In this document: positions 25,999-33,778 of the stretch, one piece after another
Numbering within the stretch: the stretch's first letter is position 1
How the letters are laid out: each line of letters starts with the position of its first letter
Source of the DNA: Siphonobacter aquaeclarae
GTDB lineage: Bacteria; Bacteroidota; Bacteroidia; Cytophagales; Spirosomataceae
Length of the DNA stretch: 64,000 nt
NCBI RefSeq assembly: GCF_900103285.1
Contig: NZ_FNGS01000004.1
Span: 1-64,000 of the forward strand
Direction of reading: 5' to 3'
The notes under the pieces: model-generated
What the model saw: the letters and a program-made list of their open reading frames with translations, nothing else
Database searches by the model: none
Told to the model about the DNA's origin: nothing
Translations under genes and position numbers: made by a program

Positions 25999-26062
25999 AT
26001 TGTCCCGGATTCTGATCCTTCGGGACAAGCTAAAGTCTCTTACTTTGCCTGGTTTTCGAATG

Positions 26063-26716
26063 CTAATAATCCATTGCCTTTTTGAGTGTATTTCCGGCGC
26101 TATCAAATTCGAAGTTGGTTATCCGGTACGGATTACCTAAAACGGCCGTCCTTGGCCATTTGAAGCTACTGGTATTCTTTTTCTGGTCTTCAACGCCGTA
26201 GTAAGCCTTGATGATCGAGTATTTCATCGTTGTCAGATCATGCGATTTGACGTAACGGTAACCGGTCTGTTTTATACGTTTATAAACGCGGTCAGAAACC
26301 AATTCCTCATACTCTTTGAGCGCCTCAGGGTCGACCGCGTTGACAATTTCCTTTCCCTTGTCCGCTTGATAAAACAGTACCAGGCGTTGATCGGCAACAA
26401 TGGTAAAGGACGACGGCAAGTTATCACGGTATGAATCATCCAATACAATGCCGGCTTTCCAAAATTCATGTCCCTGGTCGTCTTTCCAGAACAACACCTT
26501 GACTACCCCAACAGGAAGAAACTCTTTGTCTTTTGTCTCTATCTGACTGAATAATGGCGCAGACTCGGCGGCATAGATACTCAGCGCCTCAAACATGAAC
26601 TTGTTCTCTTTCATCAGATCCCGCTCTTTGATTTTCAAAAATTGTGCCTGCGTGGAAACGCTCAGGCAAAACGCCATGCATTGGAACGTCATTTTGATCA
26701 TCGTTATCTGTCTCAT
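26063..26716 (-). CDS. secreted protein of unknown function
   Basis: A 217-residue protein with a probable signal peptide (MTFQCMAFCLSVSTQAQ; ATGs at codons 1, 6 and 9 are all possible starts). The mature part has many charged residues and no recognised domain; segments such as VGVVKVLFWKDDQGHEFWKAG and SFTIVADQRLVLFYQADKGK suggest a small beta-rich fold. The first ATG overlaps the stop of an upstream fragment by four bases (ATGA). That fragment is broken, so this gene may be the surviving end of a degraded operon. Codon use looks more AT-rich than in the neighbouring catabolic genes. Confidence 0.65.
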   Translation of the reverse strand: MRQITMIKMTFQCMAFCLSVSTQAQFLKIKERDLMKENKFMFEALSIYAAESAPLFSQIETKDKEFLPVGVVKVLFWKDDQGHEFWKAGIVLDDSYRDNLPSSFTIVADQRLVLFYQADKGKEIVNAVDPEALKEYEELVSDRVYKRIKQTGYRYVKSHDLTTMKYSIIKAYYGVEDQKKNTSSFKWPRTAVLGNPYRITNFEFDSAGNTLKKAMDY

Positions 26717-27241
26717 CTGTAAGTGTTGTTTGCAGTACTCACATTACCGCTTCCGTTAAATGTAACTTCACAATCGTAATTAACGAAAGACAGCTGGACA
26801 TTAAGTAATTGTGCCCGGGAAGGCCACGTACCATTAGCCATTCCAGCGGCAAATACCTGATCATGGGCAACGCACGGCTCATAGCTTCCTATCGGATGTG
26901 TATGTACAATCCTGGCTCTTATGATAAGTTGCGACAGGGCTGTCCACTCAAGGCGTAGCCAACCAAGTCTGTCTTCAGACACGTAGTTCCGCCGCAGTTA
27001 TCGGCGTATAGTATAGCGACGTTCTCCCTTTGCGCATTCTCGTAGACGTTGGAGATCGTCGGGCGCTCAGGGGGTATTTCCGGCCGGCCGACAGGATGAC
27101 AAATGAATCTTTTGCGGCCTTAACTCCAACAATTTCAGCCTTGAACACCTTTCGCCCAAATGACACTCTCCATGCGAATGCGTTTCCCTCTAGTTCCGCG
27201 CGCGTGCGACCGCACGTGGCAAACGTGACCGAAAACGGCAT
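26713..27241 (-). pseudogene. frameshifted remnant with an HTHP metalloprotease-like motif
   Basis: Three overlapping minus-strand frames look like successive pieces of one gene: KDSFVILSAGRKYPL (frame 1, about 27090-27130), VYENAQRENVAILYADNCGG (frame 2, about 26990-27050) and ARIVHTHPIGSYEPCVAHD (frame 3, from about 26910). The last resembles the HxHP...D metal site of JAB/MPN-type proteases, with the usual Ser replaced by Cys or shifted. At least two frameshifts would be needed, so it is broken or was misread. The reconstruction is my inference. Confidence 0.4.
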
Positions 27242-27349
27242 CTATCGCGCCCTAGAAAGTCGTTCCGGTAGGCATCCTGACGTATCTGAAAGAGTTTAAT
27301 TACTTCATCCGAGAAGCGACACTCGCCCTGTCCTTACGGAGAAAAGAGC

Positions 27350-27377
27350 CGGGCCCAGAGTTACTTCCGCGGGCCCG
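27350..27377. other. stem-loop CGGGCCC/GGGCCCG
   Basis: Seven GC pairs (27350-27356 with 27371-27377) enclose a 14-base loop. No T run follows. Confidence 0.55.
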
Positions 27378-27390
27378 AATCACATTTTTG

Positions 27391-27423
27391 GATTTTCATG
27401 CCAGGCGAACGCCTGCGAAAATC
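27391..27423. other. composite stem-loop GATTTTC/GAAAATC with CAGGCG/CGCCTG
   Basis: Outer arms at 27391-27397 and 27417-27423 and inner arms CAGGCG/CGCCTG form a long hairpin with a small internal bulge. It may be the relic of a terminator or a recombination site. Confidence 0.5.
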
Positions 27424-27762
27424 AGTGCGTACCACGTACTCAACTCTTAGAAATTCGTGCCGAAATTTTCTGAATTCCGGTTATCACCGTTCAAAATCAG
27501 TCAGTTAGAAGAAAATGTTTTGGAATTCACTCTATTAACTCGCCCGGCGAGGCACGAAGTCATGCCCAGGATACCAATCAATAATTATAGTTACCTCTGC
27601 GCAACAATTGAGTACTATCTTCGTTTTTGCGTTTTTTTGCCTAATACTTATATATGACAAAATAAAGAATATTTAATTAATTTACACCAATAAATTGTAT
27701 TTTTCAAATACCTAGATTGCATTTTGATAACTATATTGATATTAGGCAAATTTTAAAGAAAA

Positions 27763-27807
27763 AGGCCGTCTCCGAGTATGTTTTGCGGACTCATCGGAAA
27801 CCGGCCT
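27763..27807 (+). promoter_or_regulatory. leader stem-loop before the HExxH lipoprotein gene
   Basis: AGGCCG...CCGA (from 27763) pairs with TCGG...CCGGCCT (ending 27807) in an interrupted stem. It could be a 5' leader structure or the terminator relic of a lost upstream gene. Confidence 0.4.
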
Positions 27808-27848
27808 AAATGGTTCAATCTATTCACAATTAAACCTAAGCGAAGTTA

Positions 27849-28658
27849 ATGAAAACTTTCGTTCATTCAATCGTGCTCGCACTCGTTGCCAGCAGTCTTT
27901 TCTTTGCGTGTCAAAAAGAAGCAGAGGAGACCAACCCGGCTCTTCCGAAAAAGCCAACAAACGGGTATAGCAAAGACACGTTTAAAAGGAAAGATGCATC
28001 AGAGGTCGATTACTATCAGTTCAAAAGAAATTATTGGCCGGGTGTTCCTGATCCGTATGACACGTATATCGAAGGGAAACTGGGCGGATCAACTTCCGGT
28101 GCCGGCCCACTCGACGTGAAATACTACGAGGATGGAACCGGAGCCGGGGGACCATCGCCATATCTGGGAGATTCTCCGATGTTTATTATGGATATCGCTG
28201 ATCAGCAGGCCTATCCGAAGTTTGCAAACTTGGTACGCAACATTCGTTACTTTGTTGAAAACGATGTTGCGGTTTTAAATGCACTGATCAAATGGTCAGC
28301 AATGAGTAAGGATGAAGTTTTGCAACGCCTCAATTTTGGACAGGGCCCTAAAATCGTGATAAAGGAGTTGAACGGGTCGTTTGGATATTTTAAGGCAAGT
28401 GAAAATCCTAATGTAATCAACATCGCTAAAAGCTGGGTACTGGGCGTCGAAACAGCAAACCTTAAAAGCACGTTTCAAGCCACTTCATTCTTGATGGCCG
28501 TTACCATCCTGCATGAATCTGTGCACCAAGCACGTCACCAACAACATGTCGACGAAGACACCTGGGAATATGGCTGGGGATTTGAGGAGTCTGCCTTTGG
28601 AGAAATAGTCGACGCCACTAACGCTTATCAATATTCATGGAGGATGTACAAAAAATGA
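27849..28658 (+). CDS. putative zinc-metalloprotease lipoprotein (HExxH)
   Basis: A 269-residue lipoprotein (lipobox FFAC at about residue 21). The C-terminal third contains ILHESVHQARHQQH with HESVH at residues 222-226, the zinc site of zincin proteases. Acidic residues in GWGFEESAFGEIVD (about 242-254) could supply the third ligand in gluzincin fashion. The rest is unrecognised; a glycine-rich stretch lies near 75-95. The stop overlaps the next start by four bases (ATGA), so two lipoproteins are made together. Base composition is more AT-rich than the genome around it, and it lies between duplicated tRNA genes, suggesting transfer. Activity is inferred from the motif only. Confidence 0.72.
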   Translation: MKTFVHSIVLALVASSLFFACQKEAEETNPALPKKPTNGYSKDTFKRKDASEVDYYQFKRNYWPGVPDPYDTYIEGKLGGSTSGAGPLDVKYYEDGTGAGGPSPYLGDSPMFIMDIADQQAYPKFANLVRNIRYFVENDVAVLNALIKWSAMSKDEVLQRLNFGQGPKIVIKELNGSFGYFKASENPNVINIAKSWVLGVETANLKSTFQATSFLMAVTILHESVHQARHQQHVDEDTWEYGWGFEESAFGEIVDATNAYQYSWRMYKK

Positions 28659-29122
28659 GAACGATTCTTTCGATACTTTTTCTGGGTATGGCTGGCATTT
28701 TCTCAGCCACTTCCTGTAGCAGTCCTGGAAGCGAAGACGTCAGATTAAATCAGACTGATTCGTCAGAAGTTATCCAACTAAGTCTACAACAGCTTTTTGA
28801 TGTAGGAAAGGGGCAGTTGAACCCTATCTACTACCAGGATACTGTTATGCTTGTGACGTCCCGGATTTCGGATCGAAAATATCAAGTAACGATTAATGGA
28901 AGGCCGACGTTGTTCCTTCCAAAATCGCCGGAAAGATCTGAGATAAACTGGAAAGAGCCCCAACCAATCGTTGAGGTGTTCTCCTTCCAAATTCCCACAA
29001 AGGACAGTTGTAACCTGGAGATTCGCTTACCCACAACCGGGCTGTTTTACAACGCATCTGCAAAAAAGGGCAGCAATCATCGATGGAATGTAACCGTTGG
29101 AGACCCGGGCCATTATAAATAA
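28655..29122 (+). CDS. small lipoprotein partner of the HExxH protein
   Basis: A 155-residue lipoprotein starting at the overlapping ATG at 28655 (lipobox ATSC, then SSPGSED). The mature protein looks beta-rich, with short segments such as DTVMLVTSRISDRKYQVTI and CNLEIRLPTTGLFYN; no family is recognised. Translational coupling to the putative protease suggests a substrate, inhibitor or accessory subunit. A strong terminator follows 15 bases after the stop. Confidence 0.7.
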   Translation: MRTILSILFLGMAGIFSATSCSSPGSEDVRLNQTDSSEVIQLSLQQLFDVGKGQLNPIYYQDTVMLVTSRISDRKYQVTINGRPTLFLPKSPERSEINWKEPQPIVEVFSFQIPTKDSCNLEIRLPTTGLFYNASAKKGSNHRWNVTVGDPGHYK

Positions 29123-29137
29123 CATCAATGATTAAGG

Positions 29138-29168
29138 AGTCCCGACCAGCCTATGGCTGGTCGGGACT
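29138..29168 (+). terminator. strong hairpin terminator of the lipoprotein pair
   Basis: A perfect 14-pair stem, AGTCCCGACCAGCC with its reverse complement, encloses a three-base loop (TAT). Only a T-rich tract (TTGTGTTTAT) follows, so termination may be partial. Confidence 0.75.
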
Positions 29169-29186
29169 TGTGTTTATAACAGACCA

Positions 29187-29701
29187 TCATCCAGCTGCCA
29201 ACCCCCAGAATCCGCCCATATCCTGTTTGGCATAGTCGCTAAGCAGGTATTGCCACATCTGATCGCCGGCTTCCGTAATGTGTGTAGCTTCCCATAGCGA
29301 GATTCGCGCATCCTGTTTGGAGGATTTGTCCTTTTTAAACTCCGACCCCTACAAGTTGGTAACGGTCCGGTGCCCTGTCTGTTTGGATGCCTTCAGCCAT
29401 ACAGATCAGTTGTGGCCGTTGAAACGGAATGCCCAGAGCGTTTCCCCTTTACACAGAGCGGCGGAACCATCTCATGCGTCCAGGGCTGCCCTAACGCGTG
29501 GCGATTGACCTTCCAACCGGCCTTTACCAGCCGCTCAGCAAACCTGACAGCGTTATTTCCTACCCGTCTGTCAGCCTCACTAAAATGTATCACGTTACCG
29601 ATGACCTCCACACCGTCGTTCAGATCAACCACCGCCATACCTCGCTTCAATAATGCTTCTGCATGCCGGGCAAATACACAAAAATCCTCACTCTCAACCC
29701 C
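29187..29701 (-). pseudogene. degraded gene next to the second tRNA-Glu
   Basis: On the minus strand an open frame from 29701 reads SEDFCVFARHAEALLKRGMA and VIHFSEADRRVGNNAVRFAE, protein-like text that ends at 29393. After a frameshift it resumes as ASKQTGHRTVTNL, meets an in-frame TAG, and continues EFKKDKSSKQDARISLWEAT to DMGGFWGLAAG and a stop at 29187. One frameshift plus one nonsense codon indicate a decayed gene. No family is recognised. Its 5' end is missing, cut off where the tRNA promoter begins. Confidence 0.5.
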
Positions 29702-29737
29702 TTACCCTCTTCCCCATAAAAAACTTTCCTCCACCCC

Positions 29738-29769
29738 TTGCATACCCCCTTTTTCATCCCTTATATTTG
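29738..29769 (+). promoter_or_regulatory. tRNA-Glu promoter, second copy
   Basis: TTG at 29738-29740 and TATATTTG at 29762-29769 are 21 bases apart, as before the first copy. The sequence between and around them differs from the first copy. Confidence 0.7.
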
Positions 29770-29810
29770 CACCCTCGCAAGACGGAAAACACTTTCCCAC
29801 TGTGAAAAAC

Positions 29811-29882
29811 GGTCCGTTCGTCTAGGGGTTAGGACGTATCCCTTTCACGGATAAAACACGGGTTCGATTCCCGTACGGACTA
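29811..29882 (+). tRNA. trnE: tRNA-Glu (anticodon TTC), second copy
   Basis: Identical over all 72 bases to the gene at 25880-25951. The flanking bases, including the distance from the promoter, differ. CCA is not encoded. Confidence 0.95.
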
Positions 29883-29891
29883 CTTAAAACG

Positions 29892-29920
29892 AAGCCCTGA
29901 CGCATGCGTCAGGGCTTTTT
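29892..29920 (+). terminator. terminator of the second tRNA-Glu
   Basis: AAGCCCTGACGCA (29892-29904) is followed directly by its reverse complement and TTTTT. The palindrome differs in sequence from the terminator of the first tRNA. Confidence 0.85.
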
Positions 29921-29947
29921 GCTTTCTTACCGTTGCGGAGAGCAGAC

Positions 29948-30514
29948 CTATCCCCTCGCGTATTTGTTGACTACCTTGCCGCTCGCGTAAGCAGTGGAAC
30001 TCTCGAGCTTAAGCAGTTTCCGGCCTTCGAAAATGGGCATCCCGGCGCCGATCGCAATCGGGCAGCGGATGAGGTAGTATTCGTCGATCAGGTCGGCGTT
30101 GATCAGCGAACGCACAAAACCCGCGCCGCCGTAAACCAGGATATCCTTACCCGGCTCCTGTTTCAGGGCCTGTACCGCTGCCACGAGATCGCCGTTTTCG
30201 ACGGTCAGGTTCCGGCCTGGAAGCTCAGAGTGGGTCCGGCTGAACGCAATCTTACGGGTATCGACCATCAACCGCGCCAGAGGCAGTTCAACACTGTCGG
30301 GCTTGGTATCTACCACACTTTCCCAGTAGCTCGTAAAACCCGGCGTCATTTTTCGCCCCAACAGAATGGTATCACTGCTATCGGCCATGTCGATGATCTT
30401 TTGAAAAAGGACTTCGTCCCGTATTCCGTTTGCCCAAATCCAATCGCCCTGCCCTTCCGGTCCTGCTACAAAACCGTCGAGGGTTATTTGCATCTGTAAC
30501 TTCAGCTTTCTCAT
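29948..30514 (-). CDS. dihydrofolate reductase family protein (RibD C-terminal type)
   Basis: A 188-residue protein of the RibD-C/DHFR-like reductase family. It opens KLKLQMQITLDGFVAGPEG, then DTILLGRKM, and DILVYGGAGFVRSLINADLI, the nucleotide-binding and substrate loops, and ends DEYYLIRCPIAIGAGMPIF. Proteins of this kind use NADPH, but the physiological substrate of stand-alone copies is usually unknown. It is a single gene, convergent with the second tRNA-Glu. Confidence 0.9.
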   Translation of the reverse strand: MRKLKLQMQITLDGFVAGPEGQGDWIWANGIRDEVLFQKIIDMADSSDTILLGRKMTPGFTSYWESVVDTKPDSVELPLARLMVDTRKIAFSRTHSELPGRNLTVENGDLVAAVQALKQEPGKDILVYGGAGFVRSLINADLIDEYYLIRCPIAIGAGMPIFEGRKLLKLESSTAYASGKVVNKYARG

Positions 30515-31149
30515 ATCCCTGGCTTAAAAAGTGTTGGAGGTTTTTCTTTTGACAAATATCCTCGGTCTGCTTCGAACAGCGCGGGCACGAACACGACAAA
30601 AGGGGTGGCTGTTTGCGTAAATCATTCAAGCGGCAGCCTCGTCCGTGCGTAACACATACCCAATGCGGTATTTTCTTACGTATCTCAGGTTTATCTACTG
30701 GTAATATTCTGTCTTTTTCTCTGCGATATTCTACTTATAAAATCTCCAGGCTCTGTTTCCTTTTTCCATCGATTCTACTACCTTTCCAGCAGGCAACCAG
30801 CTTCTTTTTCGTTTGAATATGCCTCTTCCGGGCGGCTCTGTTCCCGCCGAAAACACAGCCTCATCCGAATCGGCAATGCCGGCGACCTTTTCTTAACCAA
30901 AACGATCTTGCTATGCATCACCTTCAACACTTCTCCCCCGTCAGCCCGCCCTGATACCGCCGGGTGACATTACGCGCAATCCTTGTGTAGCGAACTGCAT
31001 TGCCCGGAGAGACCGCTCTTCCGCGGCGTCACGCAGTCGCGCATCGTTCGACGGCCAACGCCGTGATTTCCCTCCTTATCACGCGCTTTTTGCCTGCGCT
31101 TCCTTGCCGGCAAAAGCAGCAACGAGCCCCATTTCTTAATCGTACGACA
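30515..31149. other. long pyrimidine-rich leader before the subtilase gene
   Basis: A 635-base gap between divergent genes. No ORF in it looks real. The plus strand is pyrimidine-rich for several hundred bases and contains small stem-loops such as GGCGG/CCGCC near 30830. Just before the subtilase ATG it has CCCATTTCTTAA, which recurs before the SusC gene at 38528. No known riboswitch is seen. Confidence 0.5.
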
Positions 31150-32535
31150 ATGAAAACGCTTTTCCCCAAATTTTCCCTGGTCGCAGCGGTGGCAGCGACC
31201 CTGGTTGCCTGTCATTCCTACGAAATCACCCCTTCGACAGAAATTACCCCCCATTCGGCCGGCCGGGTCGACGCCCTGACGGAAGAGATCGTACCCAACC
31301 AATTACTGGTGAAATTCAAAGGCGCCGTCTCCGATTCAAAAAAGGCAGAAATACTCACCAAGCTCGGCGGCAAGCTGAAGGAAAAGATCCTTACCAAAAT
31401 GATGCAGAAGTTCGGCGATAACGACGGCGTCTGGCTCATTGACCTGCCTCTTCCCGCGCTGGAAGCATTAGCCAAAACCAAAGCGTTCGGTGAAATCGAA
31501 TATGCCGAACCCAACTACGTGTATACGCACCAGGCAACTTCTGACGACCCGTATTTCACCAATGGCTCGCTTTGGGGCATGTATGGCGACGGCACCACAC
31601 CCGCCAATGCCTATGGAACCCAGGCCGCAAAAGCCTGGGCAGCCGGTAACACCGGTTCGGGAACCGTGTATGTCGGTATTATCGATGAGGGATACATGTA
31701 TACCCACCCCGATCTGGCGCCGAATGCCGGTACCAATCCCTATGAAATAGCCGGGAACGGCGTCGACGACGACGGAAACGGCTATATAGATGACGTATAT
31801 GGCTGGGACTTTGACGGAAATAACAACTCGGTTTTCGACGGGGCCGACGATGATCACGGTACGCACGTGGCCGGTACCATCGGAGCCCGCGGTGGAAACG
31901 GCGTCGGCGTAGCAGGCATTTGCTGGAACGTCAAACTTCTCAGCGCGAAATTTCTGGGTCGACGCGGCGGTACCACCGCGAATGCGATCAAGGCAGTCGA
32001 CTACTTTACCTTCCTCAAAAACAAGGGATTGAATATCGTCGCAACGAATAATTCCTGGGGCGGCGGCGGCTTTTCACAGGCGCTCCAGGATGCGATTACA
32101 CGGGCAAACCAGGCCGGTATACTATTCATCGCAGCGGCAGGAAACAACTCCAGCAATAACGATGCAACGGCTAACTACCCGTCAAATTACCCCGTCGCCA
32201 ACGTCATTGCCGTGGCGTCGATTACGTCAACGGGCGGCTTATCCAGTTTCTCCAACTACGGCGCGACACAGGTAGACCTCGGCGCGCCGGGTTCAGGAAT
32301 CTACTCGACGGTGCCCGTCAGCTCCAAGGGAAAAATCGTTCCCGGCTATGCGAGCTACAGCGGCACGTCAATGGCAACGCCGCACGTCACCGGCGCAGCG
32401 GCCCTCTACGCTGCCTCCCACCCGGGCTCCCCGGCGGCAACGATCAAAAGTGCTATTCTCGGTGCTGTGGTCGCAACGCCGTCTCTTTCCGGAAAGTGCG
32501 TAACCGGCGGAAGATTGAATGTTGCGGGTTTCTAG
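31150..32535 (+). CDS. subtilisin-like serine protease (S8) lipoprotein
   Basis: A 461-residue protein; the ATG at 31150 is chosen because it begins a lipoprotein signal (lipobox LVAC). An inhibitor-I9-like propeptide (about 45-135; NQLLVKFKGAVSDSKKAEIL to IEYAEPNYVY) precedes the S8 domain. The catalytic triad is visible: Asp in VGIIDEGYMYTHPDL, His in DDHGTHVAGTIGARG, Ser in YSGTSMATPHVTGAA; the oxyanion Asn is in FIAAAGNNSS. It is likely anchored in the outer membrane or periplasm, for peptide scavenging or processing. It stands alone, with a terminator directly after it. Confidence 0.95.
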   Translation: MKTLFPKFSLVAAVAATLVACHSYEITPSTEITPHSAGRVDALTEEIVPNQLLVKFKGAVSDSKKAEILTKLGGKLKEKILTKMMQKFGDNDGVWLIDLPLPALEALAKTKAFGEIEYAEPNYVYTHQATSDDPYFTNGSLWGMYGDGTTPANAYGTQAAKAWAAGNTGSGTVYVGIIDEGYMYTHPDLAPNAGTNPYEIAGNGVDDDGNGYIDDVYGWDFDGNNNSVFDGADDDHGTHVAGTIGARGGNGVGVAGICWNVKLLSAKFLGRRGGTTANAIKAVDYFTFLKNKGLNIVATNNSWGGGGFSQALQDAITRANQAGILFIAAAGNNSSNNDATANYPSNYPVANVIAVASITSTGGLSSFSNYGATQVDLGAPGSGIYSTVPVSSKGKIVPGYASYSGTSMATPHVTGAAALYAASHPGSPAATIKSAILGAVVATPSLSGKCVTGGRLNVAGF

Positions 32536-32549
32536 GTTAGACGAATTCA

Positions 32550-32586
32550 GAAAAAAGGGAGTAACGTCAAATGTTACTCCCTTTTT
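32550..32586. terminator. bidirectional terminator
   Basis: A perfect 15-pair stem, AAAAAAGGGAGTAAC with its reverse complement, around a seven-base loop, with a run of A and of T. It separates the convergent subtilase and NTF2-like genes. Confidence 0.9.
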
Positions 32587-32602
32587 TCGTGTGCCGGTTG
32601 AA

Positions 32603-32920
32603 TTACCCCTGCCCGATTTCCAGCCGTTCAATCTTTCCTTCCCTGTTTACATGAAACTTGAAATACGTCCGGAAATCGCCCCAGGTGTCGCTGTGAAAAT
32701 GACCGTAGATTGACAGGCCGTTGTCCTCAACACGATCGATGGAGGTAAAACGTTCATGACCGATGGCTTCGGACGAAAAGCGGTGGAGATCACGTGGATT
32801 GCCGTCGTCAAAAAACTGCGCATTCGGCGCAAAGAGTGCATTCCAGGCCTTCGCGTCGCCTTTTTGCCACGCTTCAATGGCTGCCCGGGAAACGGGATGG
32901 GTAATTGCAGAATAGTCCAT
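32603..32920 (-). CDS. NTF2/SnoaL-like protein
   Basis: A 105-residue protein with the cone-shaped NTF2-like fold expected from AIEAWQKGDAKAWNALFAPN, AQFFDDGNPRDL and the final strand TYFKFHVNREGKIERLEIG. Such domains serve as small-molecule isomerases, hydrolases or binding modules, and the substrate cannot be read from sequence. It is the last gene of the AraC-SDR-SDR operon, 76 bases after the second SDR gene. Confidence 0.85.
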   Translation of the reverse strand: MDYSAITHPVSRAAIEAWQKGDAKAWNALFAPNAQFFDDGNPRDLHRFSSEAIGHERFTSIDRVEDNGLSIYGHFHSDTWGDFRTYFKFHVNREGKIERLEIGQG

Positions 32921-32996
32921 AGTTGGTGGAAGTGTTTGTCAGCCGGCAAGGCCGGCGATGGACAGCAATACTACTAAAAAAATGTGTCTCATTTCT

Positions 32997-33749
32997 TTAT
33001 TGCGTTGCGCCTCCGTTTACCAGCAGATGCTGTCCGCTGACAAAGGACGACAGTTCTCCCGCAAAAAACTCGGCGATATTGGCTACGTCTTCCACTTCTG
33101 CCAGCCGCCCCATCGGGCAACTGTCTATCAGCGACTTACGCAATTCCGGATAGCTTCCGGCCTCCGCAAAAATCCCTGAATGATCCACGGCAAACGGGAT
33201 AATCGAATTGACTGTTACGCCGCGGTAACCAATCTCCTTTGACAAAACATCTACCAGATACCGGGGGGTGATTTTACTACCTCCGTAAACCGCCATTCCG
33301 GGAACGGGAAAAGCCGTGGTACTGGAGGCAATGTAAATAATCCGTCCGTTATTTTCTACCTGGAGCGCCGCCTGCTGCATCGTGAAGTAAGCGCCTTTCG
33401 TATTGATTGAAAACAGGCGGTCAAACTGCTCCTCGGTAAACTGCGTCACGGGTGTTTCCACCATTTCAATACCGGCGTTGGCCACTACAATATCAATCTT
33501 TCCAAAAGCGGTTTTCGCTTCGCGGAAAAGGCGTTCAATGCCGGCTACGTTGCTGACGTCGGCCCGGATGGAAATCACCCGTACCCCCATTGCCTGAATC
33601 GTTTTTTCGGCTTCTTCGGCGGACGCTTTGTCTCGGGAATAGTTCAGTACGATATCGGCGCCCAGTGCCGCATATCGCTCGGCGATGGCCCTGCCCAAAC
33701 CGCGGGCCGAGCCCGTAATCAAGGCTACTTTGTTGTGAAGGGATTGCAT
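32997..33749 (-). CDS. short-chain dehydrogenase/reductase
   Basis: A 250-residue classical SDR. The start at 33749 (MQSLHNKVALITGSARGLG) is preferred over a longer frame that overlaps the preceding gene. The cofactor loop is TGSARGLGRA, the NAG motif is IVVANAGIEM, the catalytic Tyr/Lys lies in AVYGGSKITPRYL with Ser in IYIASSTTAF. Note YGGSK instead of the usual YxxxK spacing Y-x3-K, which is preserved (Y-G-G-S-K). Cofactor and substrate are not determined. It is co-transcribed with its paralogue upstream (29-base gap). Confidence 0.92.
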   Translation of the reverse strand: MQSLHNKVALITGSARGLGRAIAERYAALGADIVLNYSRDKASAEEAEKTIQAMGVRVISIRADVSNVAGIERLFREAKTAFGKIDIVVANAGIEMVETPVTQFTEEQFDRLFSINTKGAYFTMQQAALQVENNGRIIYIASSTTAFPVPGMAVYGGSKITPRYLVDVLSKEIGYRGVTVNSIIPFAVDHSGIFAEAGSYPELRKSLIDSCPMGRLAEVEDVANIAEFFAGELSSFVSGQHLLVNGGATQ

Positions 33750-33778
33750 GTCGCTGCGTGAAATTAAAAGATGAAGAA

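Larger units (their letters stand above)
27242..27848. other. AT-rich spacer with three hairpins
   Basis: No convincing gene. Two stem-loops lie close together at 27350-27377 and 27391-27423, and a third at 27763-27807 stands about 40 bases before the lipoprotein gene. Between 27440 and 27840 the sequence is far more AT-rich than the flanks. A short open frame (about 27275-27450, plus strand) may be a gene remnant, but no family is recognised. Confidence 0.5.

Noticed and set aside
27457..27657. 66-residue frame in the AT-rich block
   Set aside because: Short, no start context, no domain, low-complexity AT-rich sequence.
25880..29882. tRNA-Glu copies as attL and attR of a phage or ICE
   Set aside because: Both copies are complete genes with own promoters and different terminators, and there is no integrase, so a classical site-specific integration is not supported although some island origin remains possible.
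30515..31149. Known riboswitch in the long leaders (also 37705-38527)
   Set aside because: I could find no cobalamin, TPP, SAM or other conserved box; only small unrelated stems are visible.
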